64,000 nt of DNA, from contig NC_086185.1 of assembly GCF_023053635.1 (NCBI RefSeq), positions 6,233,001 to 6,297,000 of the forward strand, given 5' to 3'. This DNA comes from Elgaria multicarinata webbii. Taxonomy: Eukaryota > Chordata > Lepidosauria > Squamata > Anguidae. Position numbers and translations under genes: made by a program. The notes beneath the pieces were generated by a model that did no database searches, was not told where the DNA came from, and saw only the letters and a program-made list of their open reading frames with translations. Shown here in pieces: positions 13,501-27,602 of this stretch (positions are counted from its first letter, which is position 1; each line of letters starts with the position of its first letter).

Positions 13501-15457
13501 TAGACGGGACACTTTTAATATGACAGCGCTCTGCTGCCTTATGTTCATGCACGTCCTTACTAAAGTCCTACACGAATATTGTTATTTTACAGACAATCAA
13601 GTCCAAGATAGTGACTTGCTCAAAGCCATCCCAGTAGGCTCAGAAAACCAGGTGTTCTGAACACAAATCTAGCTAGTTTATTACTGTAATGACACATCTC
13701 AGAGGCAAACAGCTGTTCTTTCCTGTGAAATTGAAGCAGGAAGTACCAACAGAGAAAAGAAAAGAGCAAAACCTGAACAATAAGTGGGGGGAACCAATCC
13801 CTCTTCCCGGCACAGAGCAACTAGTTACTCCACCTGAATTGCTCTAGTAAAACTTTCCTCAAACATAGTCTTACGTCTGGCACACCATTTACTTGTCAAG
13901 GAACTTCAGATTGCATAATAAAGTATGGGCATCTAAGGAAGAACGCTTACTGAAATAGAAAAAACTTATTTCTGAGTAAGCATTTATAGCAATCATGCAA
14001 CAAATTTCTCACAATACAAAGCTAAGTTAAAAGGTACTCATCTCTGGTGAACATTTGACAGGGAAAATTTCGAGATATAAAGATTTAAGTCCCCCCCCCC
14101 CTATAAAAGCATTGTTAACAGTGTCTTTTAAAGAGCCTTCTGTCAGTTTAAGTGAGGCTCATATTCCAAGAAGAGATTTTACGGGTAAAAGATCTTCTTA
14201 AGGTGCTCTTTTCTATTTAAGTGCTACTTATATTTTGTTCCAGATCAATCTAAGGGAAAGGGGCTTGTAGGAAAAAAGCTTTGCTGAGAAATCCAGAGGA
14301 AAAAGCAGGGATACAAGTCCCGGATTGTCTCTGGCTGATGTTTTTAAATTGTTTTAGATACATGTTATTGTTGTTGTGCGTGCTATCTGTTTTATATCCT
14401 CATGTGAGTGGTTTTATAATTCATATAATGTATTTTAATGGCTTTAATTTTTGTGAACCACATAGAGAGCTTTGGCTACTGGCCAGTACAGAAATGAAAT
14501 AAATGAAAAGAATGCGCCGGGTGGTGTAGCAGCTAGAGACCCAGCTTCAAGTCCCCAAACTCGGTCATGAAGCTGATGGTAATGTGCTACCTCCAGTATC
14601 CCAGGTAGTAAGCCTGTGTGCCCCAGTTAATGGGGAACATGGGTGGGAGGGTGTTGTTCATCCCTGGCAGACGGCTGGCTGGCCACTGTGTGAACACAGT
14701 GCAAGACTAGATGGATCCAGCACCAGGACACCTCTTAAGCTCACTGGGCAGCTTTGGGCCAGTCGCTGACTCCCAGCTGAGCTACCTCACAGGGTTGTTG
14801 TTGTGGGAATAAAACGCAGAGACGGAAGAGGGGAAAAGGGGAAATATCAATATAAGACAGCAAGAAAGATAGAGATGTGGGGAGGGGTGTTTCCTGAGAG
14901 GATTTGGGGCACACCTGGTGAGGGGGCCCTGCGTGTCCCATCCCCCCACAATTCTAATTACCTGGCACACCTGCAATCCTCTACATGTCTACTCAGAAGT
15001 CAGGCCCATTGAGTCCAGTGGGACTTACTGCCTGGTCCATGGGGTGTCACTGGATAAAAGGGGGGTTTCCTGAGGGGATTTGGGGCACACCTCGTGAGGG
15101 GGGAGGGGCCACTTATTATAAAACCCTCCTGTACCTCCCCCATCCCCCATATCGTTCTTGATTGCCCGGCTCGCAGCGCAATCCTCTACACGTCTACTCA
15201 GAAGTCAGAGGCCCACTGAGTCCCGCGGGGCTGACTGGCGGATCCGTCGGGGTGTCAGCCTGGACGGCGCCCCTGCCCTCCGGCCCTGCGGCCCTCGCAC
15301 CCACCTTGCACCCGGGCTTGTCCTCCTGCGGGGTCTCGCAGAAGGAGACGGGCGCCAAGCCCGGCAGGTAGAAGGCTCGGCCGAGAGCCGCAGGGCCGCC
15401 CAGCACCAGCGCCAGCGCGAGCAGCCAGGAGCGCGTCAACCGGCGCGGCCTCGCCAT
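1458..15457 (-). CDS. TM9SF2-like: TM9SF2-like transmembrane 9 superfamily protein, exons 1-8 (3' part beyond left edge)
   Basis: Coding exons in transcript order: 15457-15305, 12497-12430, 11466-11373, 10800-10673, 10162-10033, 4862-4735, 2909-2798, 1537-1458. All have GT-AG borders and compatible phases, giving 297 codons plus 2 nt; human TM9SF2 has 663. TM9SF proteins are nonaspanins of the endosome/Golgi membrane. Only the lumenal N-terminal domain is here. Residues 1-28 form a signal peptide, followed by the family hallmark [12 protein letters not shown]. Later segments read [51 protein letters not shown] and [16 protein letters not shown], all close to TM9SF2 and clearly not TM9SF4. The start is the Met at 15457, because the signal peptide follows it directly; an in-frame Met 22 codons upstream would add an acidic stretch. 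Many substitutions against my memory of TM9SF2 suggest a paralogue rather than the orthologue. The nine membrane segments should lie left of base 1. Confidence 0.9.
2061..2596 (+). mobile_element. CR1-like LINE 3' fragment (older subfamily)
   Basis: Translation gives degenerate CR1 reverse-transcriptase C-terminal motifs ([13 protein letters not shown]). A 3' region follows with TGGGAGGGTGCTG and a TGGTTGGCCACTAGGTGAAC segment shared with copies at 14578, 17655 and 62396. It is interrupted by stops and 5'-truncated. It lies in TM9SF2-like intron 7. Confidence 0.7.
2635..2790 (+). mobile_element. LINE 3' tail (L2-like) with (AAT)n
   Basis: A degenerate tail (GAGAGCTTTGGCTATTGAG...) ends in an AAT microsatellite (about 2753-2790) that stops 8 bp short of TM9SF2-like exon 7 (2798). 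Confidence 0.6.
3869..4331. mobile_element. Non-autonomous DNA transposon with about 25-bp TIRs
   Basis: The left end GGCTCAGTTCACACAACACT and the right end, read inverted, GGCTCAGTTCACACAGTACT match at 18 of 20 positions. The 463-bp interior has no coding capacity. The GTTCACACA-type ends resemble hAT MITEs. The target duplication is not clear. Confidence 0.65.
4965..5285. mobile_element. Foldback MITE containing a perfect 26-bp hairpin
   Basis: Arms 5088-5113 and 5149-5174 are exact inverted complements (GAGTTGTTTAGGGGCTAAAC at the outer end) around a 35-nt loop holding CCATGGTTTGT. The outer limits are approximate (GGTTCACACATCACAG on the left, TTTGCACACATCCTGG near the right). It lies in TM9SF2-like intron 5, just upstream of exon 6. 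Confidence 0.55.
5341..5668 (+). mobile_element. CR1 LINE 3' end, 5'-truncated
   Basis: Frames read [20 protein letters not shown], then [19 protein letters not shown], and the usual CR1 3' sequence follows (TTAGGGTGCATTCCTGCA). It is decayed and lacks a clean ATTCTATGA end. Confidence 0.85.
5700..8150. other. TM9SF2-like intron 5, mostly unrecognised sequence
   Basis: An (AAT)n microsatellite lies at about 7528-7580. The rest, including a T/G-rich stretch at 6300-6400, shows no gene or repeat family that I can name. The segment 7090-7180 (CTGGGAACCTTTGCTGCAG) looks unique. Confidence 0.4.
8155..8235. mobile_element. Short palindromic MITE-like repeat (GGGAGTAAGCCC family)
   Basis: The motif TGGGAGTAAAGCCCACTTAA, followed by a mirrored half, is shared with 12650-12740, 14960-15030, 15170-15225, 19545-19610, 42940-43040 and 47025-47105. 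Each is a degenerate copy of one small element found across the window. Confidence 0.55.
8278..8412. mobile_element. hAT-like foldback MITE, CCAGCCTTCC...GGCAGGCTG type
   Basis: The inverted ends AACCAGCCTTCCTTAACATC and GGGGGCAGGCTGTGCTAAAC flank ACTACAACCCCC and TTTTAGTCCAACACATCTG segments. It is a diverged copy of the element at 23851-23976. Confidence 0.5.
8706..8830 (+). mobile_element. L2-like LINE 3' tails, partly duplicated
   Basis: TATGGGGGCGGTATATAAAT followed by GTAATAAA occurs twice. This is the same 3' terminus as the many other LINE tails here. Confidence 0.7.
9126..9946 (+). mobile_element. L2-like LINE 3' end (RT C-terminus plus 3'UTR), with nested MITE
   Basis: Translation shows [20 protein letters not shown], then [19 protein letters not shown] and [14 protein letters not shown], typical of the L2/CR1-superfamily RT C-terminus. 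Frameshifts break the frame. The 3'UTR is split by a MITE at 9637-9802 and ends GGCAGGATATAAAATG with a TAAATAAATAAA tail. It lies in TM9SF2-like intron 5. Confidence 0.85.
9637..9802. mobile_element. Tc1/mariner-type MITE with TA target duplication
   Basis: Terminal inverted repeats of about 27 bp: CCCTATTTCTTCAATTCTAA on the left; CCGTATTTCTTCGATTGTAA is the right end read inverted. TA dinucleotides flank both ends (9635-9636, 9803-9804). A second copy in the opposite orientation lies at 17946-18093. Confidence 0.8.
10373..10652. mobile_element. Foldback MITE with 18-bp perfect hairpin
   Basis: The centre is the inverted pair CAATCCTCAAATAACCCA (10507-10524) and its complement (10536-10553). 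The outer ends CCCTGTTTGCACAATCA and TGATTGTGTGAAGTGGG are near-inverted. It lies between exons 5 and 4 of the TM9SF2-like gene. Confidence 0.6.
11893..12190 (-). mobile_element. L2-like LINE 3' end
   Basis: Read on the minus strand it gives [20 protein letters not shown], then a 3'UTR ending GGGAGCGGTATATAAGTTTA and a TAAATAAATAAA tail. Same family as 9126-9946. Confidence 0.85.
14335..14510 (+). mobile_element. L2-like LINE 3' tail
   Basis: TTTGTGAACCACATAGAGAG and CTTTGGCTACTGGCCAGTAC are followed by AAATGAAATAAATGAAA, a diverged tail. Confidence 0.6.
14578..14725 (+). mobile_element. CR1-like LINE 3' fragment
   Basis: The segments GGGGAACATGGGTGGGAGGG and CTGGCTGGCCACTGTGTGAA are shared with the elements at 2061, 18231 and 62396. 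Confidence 0.7.
14729..14845 (+). mobile_element. tRNA-derived SINE, central part only
   Basis: CTTAAGCTCACTGGGCAGCT, GGGCCAGTCGCTGACTC and CTACCTCACAGGGTTGTTGT match the body of the SINE at 32905. The head is missing and appears to be replaced by the CR1 fragment. Confidence 0.6.
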
Positions 15458-15700
15458 GGCCTCTTCCTCTTCCTCGTCTTCCTCTTCCTCCCAAGGCGAC
15501 GATCCCCTCACGGGCGCAGCCACCCAGCCCCGCCGCGCGCAGCTTCCGCCTCGCCGCCCTCGGACGCGTCACAATCGCTCCGGGCCGCGGCCGCCCACGT
15601 GACCGGCAGGGCGGGTGAGGCCCGCGGCGCCATCTTGGGGGAGGGCAGACTGCCCTTCCCTGCCCACCTCGTTCTCGTCGCCTCATACTCGTCCACTAGG
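15140..15700. promoter_or_regulatory. CpG island of the TM9SF2-like promoter and exon 1
   Basis: High GC and CpG density spans exon 1 (15305-15457) and about 240 bp upstream on the minus strand. A CACGTG-type E-box (CCCACGTGACC) sits at 15596-15606. A segment reading GGCGCCATCTTGGG (15627-15640) contains a YY1-type GCCATCTTG core. No TATA box is evident for this gene. The minisatellite begins about 70 bp further upstream. Confidence 0.65.
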
Positions 15701-15763
15701 AGCGGCCGGGGACAAAAGCTATAAGTAAGGGCGCAGTTCTTCATATAATAAAGACAAGGGGGT

Positions 15764-16682
15764 AAAGTCCTACAACTCCCGGCATGCACCAACTGGCTGG
15801 GGCACGCTGGGAGTTGTAGGACTTTGCCCCCTTGCTGGCTGGGGCATGTTGGGAGTTGTAGGACTTTACCCCTTGCTTGCTGGGGCATGCTAGGAGTTGT
15901 AGGACTTTACCCCCTTGCTTGCTGGGGCATGCTGGGAGTTGTAGGACCCCTTGCTTGCTGGGGCATGCTAGGAGTTGTAGGACTTTACCCCTTGCTGGCT
16001 GGGGCATGCTGGGAGTTGTAGGACTTTACCCCTTGCTTGCTGGGGCATGCTAGGAGTTGTAGGACTTTACCCCCTTGCTTGCTGGGGCATGCTGGGAGTT
16101 GTAGGACCCCTTGCTTGCTGGGGCATGCTAGGAGTTGTAGGACTTTACCCCTTGCTGGCTGGGGCATGCTGGGAGTTGTAGGACTTTACCCCTTGCTTGC
16201 TGGGGCATGCTAGGAGATGTAGTACTTTACCCCCTTGCTTGCTGGGGGATGCTAGGAGTTGTAGGACTTTACCCCTTGCTTGCTGGGGCATGCTAGGAGT
16301 TGTAGGACTTTACCCCTTGCTGGCTGGGGCATGCTGGGAGTTGTAGGACTTTACCCCTTGCTGGCTGGGGCATGCTAGGAGTTGTAGGACTTTACCCCTT
16401 GCTGGCTGGGGCATGTTAGGAGTTGTAGGACTTTACCCCCTTGCTGGCTGGGGCATGCTGGGAGTTGTAGGACTTTACCCCTTGCTTGCTGGGGCATGCT
16501 GGGAGTTGTAGGACTTTACCCCTTGCTTGCTGGGGCATGCTAGGAGCTGTAGGACTTTACGCCCTTGCTTGCTGGGGCATGCTAGGAGTTGTAGGACTTT
16601 ACCCCTTGCTGGCTGGGGCATGCTAGGAGTTGTAGGACTTTATCCCTTGCTGACTGGGGCATGCTGGGAGTTGTAGGACTTC
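15764..16682. repeat. Minisatellite, 22 units of about 41 bp, between the two divergent promoters
   Basis: From 15794 on I counted 22 tandem units. Each reads TTGCTGGGGCATGCTGGGAG followed by TTGTAGGACTTTACCCC, with small variants: GCTGGGAG against GCTAGGAG, TGGCTGG against TTGCTGG, and two short 36-bp units. Units 3-6 (from 15875) and 7-10 (from 16035) form an identical 160-bp block, so there is a higher-order repeat, and unit 11 starts at 16195, again 160 bp on. An inverted half-unit (15764-15790, CTACAACTCCCGGCATGC) opens the array, making its left end a hairpin. Read on the minus strand, each unit contains CTACAACTCCCAGCATGC, which resembles the ZNF143/THAP11 promoter motif. Confidence 0.95.
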
Positions 16683-16789
16683 CCCCCCCCCGTCTTAAAT
16701 ACGTAAAGAATTGCGCTGTAAATAAAGGACAAAACTATTTCTACATCCAAATGATTGTATATTTTATGTATTGCTTCTTTCAGCGATGG

Positions 16790-17650
16790 GGAGGGCAGTC
16801 TCCTCCATCCTCCTATTCCTCTCGGCCCCGCCCCTTTCCGAGCGCGCTCCTTCCGTTGCCCTCCTCCCCCCCCTCCCGCGTTCTTCTCCACGCTTCCATC
16901 CGGGCATCGCGGCCCCGTTCGAACGCGGTGACGTCAGCTATATAAAGGCGCTCGGCCCCTTTGTTCCTCCTCAGTGCGTCGTTGCTCTTCTGCCGGCGGG
17001 GACGGGGTAAGCGTGCGAGGCATTGCCGCTCGTGTGGGGAACGGGGGGCGAAAACGAACGCTGTTACCGGGAGAAAGCGCCCGCCCTTCCCATTTTCTCT
17101 CTTATTTTCTTCCTCATCACCTCAGGCGGATTTTATTTTTTTAAAAAAAATGCTCCCTCATTGACCTTCCCTCCCCTCTTTTTCCCCTCCCCCTTCACAC
17201 CCCGTCAGCGGTTTTCCTCTCATGGTTGCTGAGGTGCCATTTCAAGCCGAGGAGGAGGCAGGGCTTAGCGGTAGGAGCGGAGGGCCGCCGGTAGCCTGAG
17301 GCCGTGAGCCTCCCGAGCGAAGGGGCTGAGCGAGTCACTACAGCCGCCATTTTGTGGCCGCCTTGAGACGCTCCTCCATTCTCCCCATCCCCTCCCCTCC
17401 CCTGGAGCGCGCGCGCGGGGAAGAGACGAGGGGGTCCGGGGGAGGGCGGAAAACAGAAACTCGAGCATCTGCGCATGCGCCGCTCTTGCCCCTTCGGCGC
17501 GCGCGAAGCGCTCTCTCCCCTCGCCGTTACAAATCGCGCATGCGCGTCCCTTCCTCGAGCCGCGGCTCGTTCTCAGCGGAGAAGCTTTATGAATGGAGCG
17601 CGGGGTCGTCTTCTTCTTCCGCCTCGTGTCGTGTAGAGAACTATGCCCGG
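16790..17650. promoter_or_regulatory. CpG island of RBMX promoter and 5' intron 1
   Basis: The stretch is GC-rich with dense CpG and GCGC runs (for example 17405-17420 and 17490-17560). It covers the TATA/CRE promoter and the first 640 bp of intron 1. A CR1-like LINE fragment starts immediately after it. Open frames inside it arise from base composition. Confidence 0.7.
16929..17006 (+). promoter_or_regulatory. RBMX: RBMX core promoter and non-coding exon 1
   Basis: A perfect CRE palindrome TGACGTCA (16929-16936) is followed by TATATAAA (16939-16946). About 25-30 bp downstream is a pyrimidine-rich stretch (CCCCTTTGTTCCTCC, 16957-16971) where transcription probably starts. A strong donor, ACGGG|GTAAGC, ends exon 1 at 17006. 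The next exon begins at 19772 with 18 nt of 5'UTR before the ATG at 19790. The start site itself is inferred. Confidence 0.75.
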
Positions 17651-17945
17651 GTGTGAAGAATGTGGACAGAAGGGGCCTTTTTCTCCCTCTCTCGCAATAC
17701 TAGGACCCCATGGGGTCGCATCCCATGAAGCTGATGGGTGGGGGATTGAGGACAAATAAAAGGAAGTCCTTCACACACATCTCACAGATAAACTGTGGAA
17801 CTCACTACCACAAGATGTAGTGGTGGTCGCCCATTTGGATGGCTTTAAAAGGGGGGGTGGATAAATTCCTGGAGGGGAAGGCTACTAGCCCTGAAAGCCA
17901 TGTGCCACCTCCAATATCCGAGGCAGTAAGTCTTTAATAATAGTA

Positions 17946-18093
17946 CCGTATTTCTTCAATTGTAAGACGCCATCGATTGTAACACACACACTAATTTCAG
18001 TACCACCAACAGAAAAAAAACTCTTAAGATGCACCCCATTTTTACAGCTGTTTGTATGGGGGGGAAGTGTGTCTTAGAATCAAAGCAATAGGG
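17946..18093. mobile_element. Tc1/mariner-type MITE, second copy
   Basis: Ends: CCGTATTTCTTCAATTGTAA on the left; CCCTATTGCTTTGATTCTAA is the right end read inverted, flanked by TA (17944-17945 and 18094-18095). Inverted relative to the copy at 9637. Confidence 0.75.
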
Positions 18094-18095
18094 TA

Positions 18096-18230
18096 ATAAT
18101 ATATTTATTTCTTACCCGCCTCTCCCTTTGGATCGAGGCGGGGAACAACATTAGAACAGGAATCAATACATCTTAAAAATTATTGATTTTACGTTGATCT
18201 GGATAGGCCTGATGGAAAAGGCTAGTCTCT
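18096..18230 (-). mobile_element. L2-like LINE 3'UTR fragment
   Basis: TTATTTCTTACCCGCCTCTC and the following GGATCGAGGCGGGGAAC match the 3'UTR of the longer minus-strand copy at 56795-57600. Confidence 0.75.
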
Positions 18231-18345
18231 AACCACTTGCTGGGGAACATGGCCTGGAAGGTGCTGTAGCACCCATGTTCTGCTTAATGGGTCCCTGGTT
18301 GACAGCTCGTTGGCCACTGTCAGAACAAGAGCGCTGGACAAGATG

Positions 18346-18670
18346 GTTGTTATTATTTATTACATTTATATACCGCCCCATCGCCAAAGCTCTCTGGACT
18401 GTTTACAAAGATTAAAAAGATTTGAATGAGAAGACAACATTAAAAATCAATATACAATATTTAAAAACAAAAGCATAAAAACAGCTAACGTTTAAAACAA
18501 TTTCTAAACACTTAGCCAGGCCAAAGCTCATTTTGGAGTCAGATAAAATTCAACATGTGCTGTTAAATGCCTGGGAGTAAAGGAAATTCTTAACAATGTT
18601 GGTGCCAGACGGGCCTCATCCGGGAAATCGTGTCGTAATTGGGGGGCCACCACAGAAAGGGCCCTCTCTG
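18346..18670 (-). mobile_element. L2-like LINE 3' end
   Basis: TATATACCGCCCCATCGCCA is the reverse of the common tail; further in are GGTGCCAGACGGGCCTCATC and CCACCACAGAAAGGGCCCTC, the reversed RT C-terminus (RALSVVA-like). Confidence 0.8.
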
Positions 18671-19744
18671 TCTGTTGTTGCCATTAATTTTTTCCTCTTC
18701 CTTGCTTTTCTTGCCATTCTTCCCTCCCCCCCCAAAAAAAAAATCTCACCAATCTTTACACTGTTTTCTTGTTGGTTGGTTTTTATTCTCCTTTCCCTTC
18801 TGACCTGAAGGAGCTCTCAAGGATTTGTTGTGTCAGAGCCTGCAAAGCCCACTTCCTTAATTAAGCACCATGGCAAGGGGGTCTTAGCTTTTTTTCTTTC
18901 CCCCCCCCCCAATCTTTGAACTCAGTACAGCTTGCTATTTGGAGCAAGCATGGGTAGAACCAGGCTGTAATATGGCAGTTTATTCTAATGTCCCTCAACT
19001 GCTTCCCCCCTTAAGTTACTGAATAAGAGTATACATTTTCCTCTGGGTCTTTATAAAGTGTGCTCTGAAGGGGTGGATATACCTTGACCCTTCCAAGTAG
19101 GGTCACAGCCAGAAATTTTATGATTAGGATATACAGAATCCTTGTAAATCAGACATAACAGATACAGAATGCTTAAAATGTTTGAATCTCTTTGATCTTA
19201 CTGTTGCATAGTGAGCACTCGAGCGGCATCCTGGCTGTATGCTTTTCCTTAAAGGTTCTTGTTTAACAAAATCAGAAGCTGAAAATTCAGTGAGGAAGTG
19301 GGGGCTGGAATAAGCTTTTCTTTGAAAGGTTCATGAGGCAAATATTTCATAGGGCAATCAGTGGTGCAGCACCTCAAGCTCAGGGACCAAATCTGGACTC
19401 CAGTCACCCTTGCCCAAACCACCTATTTTTTTGTGGTTTCTGAGGTTCTGTACAGTTTTTCCCATTAATGTTTTATATATTACATATTTATACCACCCAC
19501 TAGCTAAATCTTTCTGTGTGGTTCACGATTAAAATCATACAATGAAATCAGTGAGACTTAAGTTAATAAGTTAAGTCCCCTGTATTTCAGTGGGTCTATT
19601 CCAAGCCTGGATCCCAATCATTTTCTTTGATATCAGCATAATACTGTCTGGGCAGGTCTCTCTTCTTCTTTTTTATGCATCAAATCCCAATGGTCATTAT
19701 AAAAGTTCAATATAATATGGAAACACTTTTACTTTCTTGGGTAG

Positions 19745-27602
<7,858 letters not shown>

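Larger units (their letters stand above)
17655..18345 (+). mobile_element. CR1-like LINE fragment split by a MITE and an L2-like fragment
   Basis: Left part 17655-17937 (CTCACTACCACAAGATGTAG...CCGAGGCAGTAAGTCT) and right part 18231-18345 (CTTGCTGGGGAACATGGCCT...GTTGGCCACTGTC) are the two halves of one 3' end. The inserted block (17938-18230) holds the TA-flanked MITE and a minus-strand LINE fragment. It lies just inside RBMX intron 1. Confidence 0.7.

Noticed and set aside
15158-15888. Long plus-strand and other-frame ORFs over TM9SF2-like exon 1
   Set aside because: They are shadows of the CpG island and of exon 1 read in the wrong strand or frame.
15741-16167. Repetitive peptide frames across the minisatellite
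   Set aside because: These are only translations of the 41-bp tandem unit, which is not a multiple of three; no conserved frame and no start context.
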